Of a DNA stretch of 64,000 nucleotides, positions 28,022-35,583 are shown piece by piece. Below the pieces are notes generated by a model. The model had not been told where the DNA came from, searched no databases, and saw only the letters and a list, made by a program, of their open reading frames with translations. The number at the start of each line of letters is the position of its first letter. Position 1 is the stretch's first letter. The translations under genes and the position numbers were made by a program. The stretch is from assembly GCF_900604335.1 (NCBI RefSeq), contig NZ_UWOD01000003.1, positions 1 through 64,000 of the forward strand, in the 5' to 3' direction. This DNA is from Intestinibacillus sp. Marseille-P6563 (GTDB lineage Bacteria > Bacillota > Clostridia > Oscillospirales > Butyricicoccaceae).

Positions 28022-28116
28022 CAATAAACGGCGGCCTGGGCTAGAGGCGGTCGTTCCTGTTTCGATTTTAGGTCGATGAAACGCCGCTCTCTTAACTGGG
28101 GGCGGTTATTTTTTTA
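28022..28116 (+). ncRNA. Small RNA resembling the antitoxin RNA of holin-like type I toxins
   Basis: Consensus promoter at 27987-28015 and a terminator-like end (CGCCGC...GGGGGCGGTTATTTTTTT). The layout ATGAAACGCCGC, then CTTAACT, then GGGGGCGG is shared with a second RNA at 50.75-50.84 kb, and resembles the conserved RNA beside small holin-like toxins in Firmicutes. No intact toxin frame is present opposite it; only a 9-codon frame ending NRKNL remains on the minus strand. Confidence 0.55.
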
Positions 28117-28176
28117 TTATATCATATCGTCCTTGCCATGTCATAAGTTTTTACGATTTACCCAGATCATACTACC

Positions 28177-28219
28177 ACAAGGCCCGGAGCAGAATTATAG
28201 ATTCTGTACCAGGCCTTGT
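28177..28219 (-). terminator. Hairpin at the end of the XRE gene
   Basis: ACAAGGCC (28177-28184) pairs with GGCCTTGT (28212-28219), with an inner CAGAAT/ATTCTG stem. It lies directly after the stop of the minus-strand regulator. Confidence 0.55.
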
Positions 28220-28220
28220 C

Positions 28221-28763
28221 TTATAATTTGACATCTTCCGAATAAGCCTGGGCTCGTTTAATCCATTGATTAAACACCTCATAATCAATATACGATGCTT
28301 CTAGCTTCCGACGCATATCTTGGAAGTCTTCCAGAAACAAACACAAAGGATTGTTTGCATTGGCTATGGGGTCATTTCCCTTAAATTTTATAGAACAGGA
28401 CCATTCCTTACTGTGAGGTGTACGCTGTACATCGATTTCAAAACGGATATTTTCTTTCTTATTCAATCTATAAAGCACTGAAATGAAATCCGAAAGACTT
28501 CCCATTTCAGCGTCAGCGTCCTGATAGCCCATCAGTTTTTCTGGAGATGTATTTAAAATATTTGCGATGGAAGTAACCATCCCAATGGACGGCTCGATTT
28601 CACCGCTTTCGTATTTTTGAACCGTACGCATTGTCTTGTTTAGACGTTGGGCTAGTTCTGATTGGCTTAAATGTGCTGCCTTGCGCGCTGCCTTAATTCT
28701 TTTACCGATTTCATTGGTTTTTAACTCAGATTCCTGATATATATTATGCAGCATTTCTATCAT
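28221..28763 (-). CDS. XRE family transcriptional regulator
   Basis: 180 residues. The HTH is at residues 18-72 (IGKRIKAARKAAHLSQSELA, then TVQKYESGEIEPS). The C-terminal 100 residues are an unknown sensor-like domain. ATG 28763 lies only 13 bases after the stop of the upstream regulator, so the two form an operon. Probably controls accessory genes of the element. Confidence 0.8.
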   Translation of the reverse strand: MIEMLHNIYQESELKTNEIGKRIKAARKAAHLSQSELAQRLNKTMRTVQKYESGEIEPSIGMVTSIANILNTSPEKLMGYQDADAEMGSLSDFISVLYRLNKKENIRFEIDVQRTPHSKEWSCSIKFKGNDPIANANNPLCLFLEDFQDMRRKLEASYIDYEVFNQWIKRAQAYSEDVKL

Positions 28764-28776
28764 TCCTTTAATAGTT

Positions 28777-29136
28777 TCATGGTTCTACACCAAGCAATTC
28801 TTCCAAGGATGGAAGTCCAAGGGAGTGTCGTATTAACAATCTAAGATAGATCGGGCAGCCTCCACGTGCTTCCCAGTTTTGCACGGTTCGGCATGGGATA
28901 GCAAAGCGATCGGCAAATTTCTTTTGAGAAAGACCAGAGATTGCACGCAGCGAGCTAATCGGACACCTGATCTCGTTGTACAAATCTTGCAACACCCCTG
29001 TACTATGATCAAGATCTCCAGGGTCAAATCCCTTGATGTTATTACACTCCGGCCTTAATAGCCAGCGTGCACGGAAAATATCAAACGGCAATTCATCAGC
29101 AGACCGAACAAACTCAGAATAAGTCGCATATGTCAT
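28777..29136 (-). CDS. Small HTH (XRE-like) protein
   Basis: 119 residues from ATG 29136, preceded by AAAGGAGAAATATC. The C-terminal half holds an HTH, ISGLSQKKFADRFAIPCRTVQNW, seen in parts as GLSQKKFADRF and TVQNWE, typical of antitoxin-type XRE proteins. The N-terminal half (TYATYSEFVRSADELPFDIF) has no known family. First gene of a two-regulator operon. Confidence 0.78.
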   Translation of the reverse strand: MTYATYSEFVRSADELPFDIFRARWLLRPECNNIKGFDPGDLDHSTGVLQDLYNEIRCPISSLRAISGLSQKKFADRFAIPCRTVQNWEARGGCPIYLRLLIRHSLGLPSLEELLGVEP

Positions 29137-29188
29137 GATATTTCTCCTTTTACAATAAGAAGCGTTCTTTTCTCTATTTAACGCTTTT

Positions 29189-29217
29189 ATCGTATTACCT
29201 ATCAGAGTATATGTCAA
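29189..29217 (-). promoter_or_regulatory. Promoter of the regulator operon
   Basis: On the minus strand TTGACA (29217-29212), 17 bases, TACGAT (29194-29189). The spacer holds TATACTCT, also found in the promoter at 32129-32157, perhaps an operator shared by both. Confidence 0.68.
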
Positions 29218-29226
29218 GATACATAG

Positions 29227-29892
29227 TCATTCCTTTTTGTGTTCGTCTATTTTCCCAGTCCAGCCGCAGGAACAGTGAAAAACATCCCCATGCCCTTCAT
29301 TGTCGCAGATTGCGCCGCAGCGCGGGCATTTCACATCCGCAAACATCAATTCCGGTGGTGGCGTTTCCACTTTTTCAAAGCGGTATTGCTGCGTCACGTC
29401 CGGGTATTTCTCCCGGTCCACCTCACTGGCAAACATGTCATAGGGCCGGACATAATACCCAAAATCGCCGTACAACGCTTGATACACGACCATCTTTTCG
29501 CCGGTTTCGGTATGCGTCGCGATATGCGCCACTCTGTACATATTTCCTTTGAAATGCCGGTAAAGGCCAGGTGTGATCTTTCGCATGGTTAAGCCGCTTC
29601 TACGGGGTCTCAGAGTCAATGCGGGTTCTCGGAGCCAATTCCGCCACCCGTCAGACCCTTTCCTCAAAATCCCACACTCGCATTCCGAATTTCTCGTGCA
29701 ATCCCCACATTCAAACAGACTGTAAAGGAAGCTTCCAAGTTCATCGTCGTTCATTTTTCGGATTATATCCCCACGTGACGGTGTTTCATGCTCGCATGGC
29801 CCAAATCCGCAAACATTCGCTTCGCTTTCGTCTCCTCCATACCGGCAAAGGCCATTGCCGCGATAGTAGATACAAGGCATTTCAAGACTCAT
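29227..29892 (-). CDS. DUF1653 protein flanked by Cys-rich ends
   Basis: 221 residues after AAGGAGAACAAC. Residues 1-85 hold many Cys pairs (CRYGGDESEANVCGFGPC; ECGDCTRNSECECGI). DUF1653 follows at about 104-172 (PGLYRHFKGNMYRVAHIA, then VVYQALYGDFGYYVRP). A C-terminal zinc ribbon has CPRCGAICDNEG and FHCSCGW. Role unknown. Its own promoter region has been replaced by the IS110 element that starts about 12 bases upstream of the ribosome site. Confidence 0.78.
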   Translation of the reverse strand: MSLEMPCIYYRGNGLCRYGGDESEANVCGFGPCEHETPSRGDIIRKMNDDELGSFLYSLFECGDCTRNSECECGILRKGSDGWRNWLREPALTLRPRRSGLTMRKITPGLYRHFKGNMYRVAHIATHTETGEKMVVYQALYGDFGYYVRPYDMFASEVDREKYPDVTQQYRFEKVETPPPELMFADVKCPRCGAICDNEGHGDVFHCSCGWTGKIDEHKKE

Positions 29893-29934
29893 TGTTGTTC
29901 TCCTTGTATTATAGAGTAGTAGTTTTTAAGGCCC

Positions 29935-30040
29935 CTCTCCAAGGGCTGTGCTACACTGTAAGGGATGCTGTGGATTGGTGCGATTCTCCTACCACAAGAT
30001 GGTTCCTGAAAGGTTCCAACCACAGCCCTTTGCAGTTTTG
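29935..30040 (+). ncRNA. Candidate bridge RNA of the IS110 element
   Basis: AAGGGCTGTG (29941-29950) pairs exactly with CACAGCCCTT (30021-30030), enclosing about 70 bases with internal stems such as GCTGTGG/CCACA and repeated GGTTCC. IS110-group elements encode their bridge RNA in the left non-coding end, ahead of the recombinase, which is where this lies. Guide loops were not matched to target sequence. Confidence 0.5.
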
Positions 30041-30142
30041 TTAATCAGTTAAATACCGCCAGACGGTTTATGTGGAACAAGGTTACAAAAGCAAAGTGTT
30101 CTGTGGAACAGCATTACAAATTTACCGTTGGAGGTTTTAGAA

Positions 30143-31321
30143 ATGGTAGTTTCTGTTGGTATTGATGTGGCAAAGGACAAGCACGACTGCTTTATTCAGA
30201 GTTCGGAGGGTGAAGTGCTTGCAGATGTGTTTACCATTTCCAACAATATGGATGGATTTCACACACTGCTGGAGAAAATCCAGGCCTGCACCGCATCCCA
30301 GGACAAAATAAAGGTAGGGCTTGAGGCTACGGGACATTACAGCTACAATCTGCTTGGATTTCTTCTTGACAACGGTCTGGCCACCTATGTCTTGAATCCC
30401 TTACGCACGAACCTCTACCGGAAAAGTCTCAGCCTGCGAAAGACCAAGACCGACCATGTAGATGCTCGAACCATTGCTGCTATGCTGTTATCCGATGTGG
30501 GCCTCAAACCCTACACGAATACAGCATATCACAATGAGGAACTAAAGTCACTCACCAGATACCGTTTTGACAAGGTAAAAGAACGAGCAAAACTGAAAAG
30601 CTCAATTTCCAGACTGGTTTGCATTCTCTTCCCTGAACTGGAGAAGCTGGTGTCCTCTCTCCATTTGGCGACTGTCTATGCTCTGCTGGAAGAGTTTCCA
30701 GGTGCCAAACAGATTGCCAAGGCACACCTGACAAGGCTCAAATCCCTTCTGGAGAATGCCTCCAAAGGACGCTATAAGCGGGATATGGCTGTGGCAGTTC
30801 GGGATGCGGCACGAAACTCCATTGGTTCTAAAATGCCTGCCAAGTCCTTGGCGTTACAGCACACCATCCGTCTCATCCAGGAATTAGATACCGAGATTGA
30901 CGAGATTGAAGCAGAAATTGAGGCCATGATGGAGGAAATCCATTCTCCCATCACCACCATTCCAGGTATTGGCTGCCGCATGGGTGCCATGATCCTGGCA
31001 GAGGTTGGGGATCTCTCTCGCTTCGACTCCTCAGACAAGCTGTTGGCTTATGCCGGAATGTCACCGTCTACTTACCAATCCGGACAGCTCAAAAATTGCT
31101 ACCCGCACATGGAGAAACGAGGTTCCCGATACTTACGCTACGCTCTTTACAATACTACTAAGTATGTCTGTCTTTGGAATCCAACCTTTGCCGCCTATCT
31201 CGCTAAAAAGAGGGCCGAGGGTAAGCACTACAATGTTGCCATCTCCCACGCTGCCAAGAAGCTGGTGCGGCTTATCTTTGCCATGGAGAAATCCAAGCAA
31301 CCCTATCGCTCAGCAGCCTGA
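30143..31321 (+). CDS. IS110-family transposase (DEDD recombinase)
   Basis: 392 residues from ATG 30143 (TTGGAGGTTTTAGAA upstream). The RuvC-like N-terminal domain starts VSVGIDVAKDKHDCF, followed by GLEATGHYSYNL and TDHVDARTIA. The C-terminal domain has TTIPGIGCRMGAMILAEVG and AGMSPSTYQSG with the expected serine region. The gene appears intact. It catalyses RNA-guided insertion without terminal repeats, by family knowledge. Confidence 0.93.
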   Translation: MVVSVGIDVAKDKHDCFIQSSEGEVLADVFTISNNMDGFHTLLEKIQACTASQDKIKVGLEATGHYSYNLLGFLLDNGLATYVLNPLRTNLYRKSLSLRKTKTDHVDARTIAAMLLSDVGLKPYTNTAYHNEELKSLTRYRFDKVKERAKLKSSISRLVCILFPELEKLVSSLHLATVYALLEEFPGAKQIAKAHLTRLKSLLENASKGRYKRDMAVAVRDAARNSIGSKMPAKSLALQHTIRLIQELDTEIDEIEAEIEAMMEEIHSPITTIPGIGCRMGAMILAEVGDLSRFDSSDKLLAYAGMSPSTYQSGQLKNCYPHMEKRGSRYLRYALYNTTKYVCLWNPTFAAYLAKKRAEGKHYNVAISHAAKKLVRLIFAMEKSKQPYRSAA

Positions 31322-31483
31322 GTGACACCACTTGAATAGCCGCCCAGTAGGGGTCTGACAAGACCTCAGCTTTGCTATGCCCTTTTTGAACCATCTCCGG
31401 TTGACCACCACTTGACCACCACCATTCATTTTAGGGGTTGACTTTTAATAGTTAATCTTTCAGCATAGTGTAGTGTTCTTCCA

Positions 31484-31653
31484 TCAAAGGTATGTCTTGA
31501 CTTCGTATTCGTACAGATATGTGATCGGCATACCGGTCACTTGCTCGGCTTTGAGCCGCAGCTTTTCATAGGCATAGTCCTCATCGACCTTGGCGCGCAT
31601 CCATTTCTGCGCCAGTTCATCAGTCAGGGGCAGGGCCGCGACGGTGTTTTTCT
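31484..31653 (-). pseudogene. Continuation of the 73-aa gene in the -1 frame
   Basis: Directly after the stop of the small membrane protein gene (31654), the -1 frame is open for about 54 codons with protein-like sequence (LPLTDELAQKWMRAKVDEDY; MPITYLYEYEVKTYL). It has no start codon or ribosome site. The junction is AAAAAGTAA. Either a single-base deletion split one gene, or a -1 shift on the A-run produces a longer protein. Confidence 0.4.
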
Positions 31654-31875
31654 TTACTTTTTGCTATGGTGACGCATCCACTCGTCAAAATCTCGCCGGT
31701 GACGACAGTATGAAATCACATTGTGGCCTGCCGTTGTGTTACGCACCCACACCCGAATTGCTGCCTGCACAGCGACACCAAATACGTAGATCACCAAGAT
31801 CAGCAGCACCAATGCGCCGATAGCCATACTAATACCATTCAGCAGGAGCAGTATAGGGTTAATCCGTTCGATCAT
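31654..31875 (-). CDS. Small membrane protein (73 aa)
   Basis: A strong GGGAGGGGGTGGAGG site precedes the ATG. One long membrane segment (residues 8-36, LLLLNGISMAIGALVLLILV) is followed by a basic tail ending HHSKK. No family recognised. See the adjoining -1 frame. Confidence 0.6.
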   Translation of the reverse strand: MIERINPILLLLNGISMAIGALVLLILVIYVFGVAVQAAIRVWVRNTTAGHNVISYCRHRRDFDEWMRHHSKK

Positions 31876-31890
31876 CCTCCACCCCCTCCC

Positions 31891-32085
31891 TTAAAGCCTA
31901 TCCTCATCAGCCCACGGAAGTTCTTTTCCGTTTTTGTAGCACCAGCCCTTGTTTTCGTCAAAATGGATATATTCCGGATGCTTGATCTCGTGAGCAAGCT
32001 CACAGACGACGTTGTCATCGGAAAAGAAAAACTTTCCATCTTCTTGACTGATACAATAACCGTTGCCGTTGTAGATAATTTTCAT
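31891..32085 (-). CDS. Hypothetical protein (64 aa)
   Basis: ATG 32085 has CAAGGAGGAAAAC upstream. MKIIYNGNGYCISQEDGKFF and the acidic/aromatic tail suggest a small beta-rich soluble protein. Family not recognised. It has its own promoter and ends 15 bases before the small membrane protein gene. Confidence 0.68.
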   Translation of the reverse strand: MKIIYNGNGYCISQEDGKFFFSDDNVVCELAHEIKHPEYIHFDENKGWCYKNGKELPWADEDRL

Positions 32086-32128
32086 TTTGTTTTCCTCCTT
32101 GCTGCATGTAACCCTCTTTCCTATGTTT

Positions 32129-32157
32129 ATTATATCATTAAATAGAGTATACGTCAA
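32129..32157 (-). promoter_or_regulatory. Promoter with direct-repeat operator
   Basis: Minus strand: TTGACG (32157-32152), 17 bases, TATAAT (32134-32129). The motif AATAGAGTATA occurs twice, at 32141 and 32156, about 15 bp apart across the -35 box, probably an operator for one of the nearby XRE proteins. Confidence 0.7.
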
Positions 32158-32245
32158 TAGAGTATATAATATAACTTTAAATAATATGTACCCCGATACT
32201 ACAACACCAGGGAGGCCCGTTTCATAAACACATTGATCTGTATGG

Positions 32246-32356
32246 TATTAAAATGTATACATTTTAATATATAAGACTTTTCCTCTTATAAAAATATCAA
32301 AATCTATACATTATTCTTTTTAAGATAGCTTATTTCTTATCTTTACATTTTGATAC
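32246..32356. other. Probable res site of the adjacent serine resolvase
   Basis: A perfect 24-bp palindrome (32246-32269, half-site TACATTTTAATA), a second inverted pair (32295-32318, TATCAAAATCTA then TACATTATTC) and a third half-site TACATTTTGATA (32344-32355) lie just upstream of the resolvase gene. Two or three inverted 12-bp sites upstream of the recombinase gene is the arrangement of Tn3-family res sites. Confidence 0.6.
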
Positions 32357-32394
32357 CTTTGCCGTACAATAAATCCAGCAAAGGGGGATTTCAC

Positions 32395-33039
32395 ATGGCA
32401 GTTTATGGTTATCACCGCACCAGCACCACCGAGCAGCACCTGGATCGCGGCGTCCGGGCGATTCGGGAGTTTTGCGCCGCGCGGGGTTGGGAGCTGGCCG
32501 ACCTATATACCGACCAGCAGACCGGCCGCCACTTCGACCGGCCGGAATACCGGTTTATGCGCCGCCGCCTGCTGCCGGGAGATGTGCTCATTTTATCCGA
32601 GCTCGACCGCCTAGGCCGCAACAAGGAAGATACCTTAAAAGAGCTGCGGTATTTTCAGGAGCGCGGGGTGCGGGTGATGATTTTGGAAATCCCGACCACC
32701 CTATTGGACGATTCGGCGCTTGATGACCAGATGGCCAACCTCATCTTGCAGACGGTCAATCAGATGCTGATTGAAATGTATGCCGTGTTTGCCCAGGCCG
32801 AAATGGAAAAACGGGAAAAGCGTCAGCGGGAAGGCATCGAAGCGATGAAGGCCCGCGGCGATTGGGCACGGTATGGCCGGCCGCGCAAGCTGGACCTTGC
32901 CACTTTTGGCGAGGCATACGAAAAAGTAAAGGCCGGTCAGATACGCCCGACTGACTGCATACGGCAGCTTGGACTTACCAAACCGACCTATTACCGATAT
33001 AAAAAGGAATGGACACAACTACAAAAATCGTCTCTTTAA
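32395..33039 (+). CDS. Serine resolvase/invertase family protein
   Basis: 214 residues from ATG 32395 (AAAGGGGGA site). The N-terminal catalytic domain has YGYHRTSTTEQHLDRG (nucleophile Ser in the RTSTTEQ segment) and LSELDRLGRN, with a long helix (MANLILQTVNQMLIEMYAVF). The C-terminal HTH is RPTDCIRQLGLTKPTYYRYK. Probably resolves multimers of the element at the palindromes upstream. Confidence 0.9.
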   Translation: MAVYGYHRTSTTEQHLDRGVRAIREFCAARGWELADLYTDQQTGRHFDRPEYRFMRRRLLPGDVLILSELDRLGRNKEDTLKELRYFQERGVRVMILEIPTTLLDDSALDDQMANLILQTVNQMLIEMYAVFAQAEMEKREKRQREGIEAMKARGDWARYGRPRKLDLATFGEAYEKVKAGQIRPTDCIRQLGLTKPTYYRYKKEWTQLQKSSL

Positions 33040-33057
33040 ATTTGTAGCCACAAAATA

Positions 33058-33092
33058 CAAAGACCTTCTGCGTTATACAGAAGGTCTTTTAT
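33058..33092 (+). terminator. Terminator of the resolvase gene
   Basis: AAAGACCTTCTG and CAGAAGGTCTTT flank a short loop and run into TTTATTATT. Confidence 0.85.
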
Positions 33093-33096
33093 TATT

Positions 33097-33133
33097 GCAC
33101 ACGATGTACACGAAGTATAAGAAGTACAAGATT
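33097..33133 (+). repeat. 9-bp iteron array, intergenic
   Basis: CACACGATG, TACACGAAG, TATAAGAAG and TACAAGATT follow each other without spacing, just downstream of a terminator. Same family as the parA-promoter iterons. Confidence 0.75.
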
Positions 33134-33159
33134 TTTCTTGTAAAATGCTCCCACCTCTA

Positions 33160-33215
33160 TTGACACACACGATGCACACGATGTACAATAAGTACAAGAA
33201 GTATAAGAAGTATAA
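33160..33215 (+). promoter_or_regulatory. Iteron-embedded promoter of the split Cys-rich gene
   Basis: TTGACA (33160-33165) is followed by two copies of CACACGATG (18 bases) and then TACAATAAG, TACAAGAAG, TATAAGAAG; TACAAT (33184-33189) is the -10 box. The promoter therefore lies entirely inside the 9-bp repeats, exactly as at parA, so the iteron-binding protein probably represses it. Confidence 0.75.
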
Positions 33216-33241
33216 ATTTGTCTGTTTGGGAGGGTAAACAT

Positions 33242-33640
33242 ATGCAAACCAAAAATCAACAGACCATTACCTCTTTTGAGGCGTCGCCGCTCGGTGAGCT
33301 ACGCCGTCACTTACGGGACACACTGGCAATGTATGGCGTACATCAATCAAATGATCTTCCCGATTCACTCAGATCCTTGCACTCAGCATGGATTTGGGAG
33401 GATGCCCCGGAGATGCAGTATTCGATTGATATCGATACCGTGTTCCGCATCGCGGACTACATTGGTATTCACCCACAAGAGTTGCTATTCGGAAACCCGA
33501 AAGGTGAGTCGCTGCGGGCGTTGGCTAAAAAGATGGAGCAGGCCACCCAAGGCAAAGCATGTGTCACTGGTTTGAGCAAATCGGGCCTATGCGGAGCTGC
33601 TCAGTATTGTAATGCACCTTTTGACACTCCCCATGCCTAA
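33242..33640 (+). pseudogene. HTH-like, Cys-rich protein, N-terminal part (split by IS200/IS605)
   Basis: Start ATG 33242 follows GGGAGGG; an upstream in-frame TTG (33218) is less likely. Residues 15-85 resemble an XRE-like fold (VFRIADYIGIHPQELLFG). The frame runs into the insertion element near 33618 and stops at 33640. The C-terminal part, rich in Cys, resumes in frame at 35343. Joining ...CNAP to LFDKCC restores an open frame of about 150 residues. Confidence 0.6.
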
Positions 33641-33780
33641 AGGCAGGGGATTCTCGGTTCAGCGACCGTTGCCCAAATGGGTCTTACATAGTCTCCCCGA
33701 GCGTAACTTCGGGCGTGTCCCACCCTAGTATGTAGGTCACGCCAACAGGCGCAGACCTTCTTTTAAGATGTTTACAGCAG
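33619..33780 (-). ncRNA. Candidate omega RNA (TnpB guide RNA) region
   Basis: By family knowledge the TnpB guide RNA overlaps the 3' end of tnpB and runs to the right end of the element; this segment covers the terminal 40 bases of tnpB and the non-coding right end with its hairpin. The guide would be the flanking sequence below 33619. The limits are inferred, not seen. Confidence 0.4.
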
Positions 33781-34849
33781 CGTTGCGATCACGGTCATGC
33801 ACCGTGCCACACACTGGGCAAGTCCATTCCCGAATAGACAAATCTTTTGTGCCAGACCATTGAGCACCGCAAGCGGAACATATCTGCGAGGATGGATAGA
33901 ATCGGTCTACCGTGACAACCACTTTTCCATACCACTTTGCTTTATACTCCAACTGTCGCCGGAACTCACCCCAACTTGCATCAGAGATAGATCGGGCCAG
34001 ATTGTGGTTGCGCAGCATGTTCTTTGGAGCCAAGTCCTCAATGGCAATCAGGTCATAATTCCTGACCAGTTTCGTGGACAGTTTGTGCATGGTGTCATTC
34101 CGTTGATTGAATATCTTCTCGTGGAGCCGTGCTACTTTAACCCGTGCTTTCTCCCAGCGATCGCTCCCCTTTGTTTTTCGGGAGAGCTGCCGCTGGAGAC
34201 GGGCAAGTTTCTTCTGGCTCTTACGCAGATAGCGATGTTTCGGATGTTCCACCCCATCGGAAGTGATTGCGAATGATTTAAGGCCCATGTCAAGACCAAC
34301 AACGGCACCAGTAGAGGGCAATGGCTCCATCTCTACATCGGTACAGCAGATAGCAACGAAGTATTTCCCGCTGGGATTCTGAGATACAGTAGCGGAAAGG
34401 ATACGACCCTTAACCTCTTTGGAAATGCGGCATTTCACAAGGCCGAGTTTCGGGAGCTGGATACACTTCTCGACTATTTTGATATTGGCACCGACACACT
34501 TGCTTTTATAAGAATTCCGGCGGTTCTTCTTGCTCTTAAACTTCGGGTATCCGGGTTTCTCGCCTTTTTTCACTCGGCGAAAAAAGTTCTGGAATCCAGT
34601 ATCAAGGTCACGGATGGAGGATTGCAGGGCGGTGGCATCTATTTCTTTCAGCCAGGGAAGTGCTTTTTTCAGAGAGGTCATGTCTCTGGCGCACGCATAG
34701 TAGTTCATAGTGTGTCCGTCCAGTTCATAGACCGCTTTGCGCTGGGCAAGGTAATGGTTCCAGACAAAACGGCAGCAGCCGAAAGTACGCTGGATCTGAT
34801 GTTCCTGCGCGCGGGTGGGATACAAACGGAACTTATATGAATACTCCAT
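33737..34849 (-). CDS. tnpB: TnpB RNA-guided nuclease
   Basis: 370 residues. RuvC-like motifs: [10 protein letters not shown] (Asp), [11 protein letters not shown] (Glu) and [11 protein letters not shown] (Asp). A zinc finger CSACGAQW...CPVCG lies between the last two. The N-terminus [20 protein letters not shown] is typical. It appears full length and intact, so it may be an active nuclease guided by the RNA from the element's right end. Confidence 0.95.
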   Translation of the reverse strand: MEYSYKFRLYPTRAQEHQIQRTFGCCRFVWNHYLAQRKAVYELDGHTMNYYACARDMTSLKKALPWLKEIDATALQSSIRDLDTGFQNFFRRVKKGEKPGYPKFKSKKNRRNSYKSKCVGANIKIVEKCIQLPKLGLVKCRISKEVKGRILSATVSQNPSGKYFVAICCTDVEMEPLPSTGAVVGLDMGLKSFAITSDGVEHPKHRYLRKSQKKLARLQRQLSRKTKGSDRWEKARVKVARLHEKIFNQRNDTMHKLSTKLVRNYDLIAIEDLAPKNMLRNHNLARSISDASWGEFRRQLEYKAKWYGKVVVTVDRFYPSSQICSACGAQWSGTKDLSIREWTCPVCGTVHDRDRNAAVNILKEGLRLLA

Positions 34850-34861
34850 TTTCCCACCTCC

Positions 34862-35254
34862 CTACACAGTTTTCTGGTTCTCGATGTATTTCTTGATTGC
34901 GGACAGCGACGCGCCGCCAACGGATGAGACAAAGTACGAGTTCGTCCACAAAGACGGAATCCGTGACCGCAGCCATGGGAATTCTTCCCGCAGGATTCGG
35001 GATGTTGACCCTTTGATTAACTTGACGGCCCTGTGAATGCCGAACTGAGGGTCTACCTCAATCAGCAAATGCACATGGTCTGGCATGACTTCCATCTCGA
35101 TGAGTTCAAAACCGTGTTCAGCACAAACAAGCTGAACCAGTGATTTTATCCGAGTATCGACCCCATCGACCAAGACCTTACGGCGGTATTTTGGACACCA
35201 CACCACATGGTATTTGCACGAATAGACCACATTGCAATTACTTTTGTATTTCAT
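34862..35254 (-). CDS. tnpA: Y1 HUH transposase of IS200/IS605
   Basis: About 130 residues from ATG 35254 (ATG 35272 is an alternative). The HUH motif is MPDHVHLLIE and the catalytic Tyr lies in AIKKYIENQ. The gene appears intact and lies 12 bases upstream of tnpB on the same strand. Confidence 0.95.
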   Translation of the reverse strand: MKYKSNCNVVYSCKYHVVWCPKYRRKVLVDGVDTRIKSLVQLVCAEHGFELIEMEVMPDHVHLLIEVDPQFGIHRAVKLIKGSTSRILREEFPWLRSRIPSLWTNSYFVSSVGGASLSAIKKYIENQKTV

Positions 35255-35342
35255 AGATATATTATACAACAATCAGTTATCTAATACAATAGAAAGGGGA
35301 GACCGCTTATATCCCCATACCTGAAGGAAGGGGTTTTACGCC

Positions 35343-35418
35343 ACTATTTGATAAATGTTGTATTGCCTGCCCCTCTCCCTGTAACGGTCGCTGCGGCTGG
35401 CTGGAAGATGCACCGTAA
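35343..35418 (+). pseudogene. Cys-rich C-terminal part of the gene split by IS200/IS605
   Basis: The frame LFDKCCIACPSPCNGRCGW with a stop at 35416-35418 follows the element's end and continues the frame of the gene at 33242. The CC-x2-C-x3-C-x3-C spacing suggests a metal-binding tail. Confidence 0.55.
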
Positions 35419-35439
35419 CGCATCCTCGTGAGTGTGATA

Positions 35440-35488
35440 CACATGAAGTACACAAAGTTTGCACATGAAGCATAAGAAGTACAAGGCT
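35440..35488 (+). repeat. 9-bp iteron array upstream of parA
   Basis: CACATGAAG, TACACAAAG, a spaced CACATGAAG, CATAAGAAG and TACAAGGCT. Separated from the promoter array by about 27 bases. Confidence 0.75.
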
Positions 35489-35515
35489 TTGTCGAATCAT
35501 ATGTGCAAACTTTTC

Positions 35516-35575
35516 TTGACGCACAACATGCACAAGAAGTATAATAAGTATATGAAGTACAATATGTACAAAAAG
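35516..35575 (+). promoter_or_regulatory. parA promoter embedded in 9-bp iterons
   Basis: TTGACG (35516-35521), CACAACATG, CACAAGAAG, TATAATAAG, TATATGAAG, TACAATATG, TACAAAAAG in perfect 9-bp register. The -10 TATAAT (35540-35545) is the start of the third iteron, 18 bases after the -35 box. This is the expected layout of an auto-repressed partition operon. Confidence 0.82.
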
Positions 35576-35583
35576 GAGAAATC

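Larger units (their letters stand above)
29906..31445 (+). mobile_element. IS110-family insertion sequence (ends approximate)
   Basis: A DEDD transposase gene flanked by about 235 bp of structured non-coding DNA on the left and about 120 bp on the right. The left edge abuts the 5' end of the DUF1653 gene; on the right, unrelated minus-strand coding sequence resumes by 31484. No terminal inverted repeats are seen, as usual for this family. A TTGAC near 31438 and TATTATAG near 29909 could form a promoter when the ends are joined in a circle. Confidence 0.7.
33619..35342 (-). mobile_element. IS200/IS605-type element with tnpA and tnpB
   Basis: Both genes are on the minus strand in the order tnpA-tnpB. 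The ends carry imperfect hairpins typical of the family: CCCCATGCC/GGCAGGGG at the tnpB end (33629-33648) and CCCCATACC/GGAAGGGG at the tnpA end (about 35312-35333). The boundaries are inferred from the reading frame that is restored on removing the element. Confidence 0.75.

Noticed and set aside
29211-30044. Plus-strand frames over the DUF1653 gene
   Set aside because: DUF1653 and zinc-ribbon motifs are on the minus strand; the plus frames have no signals.
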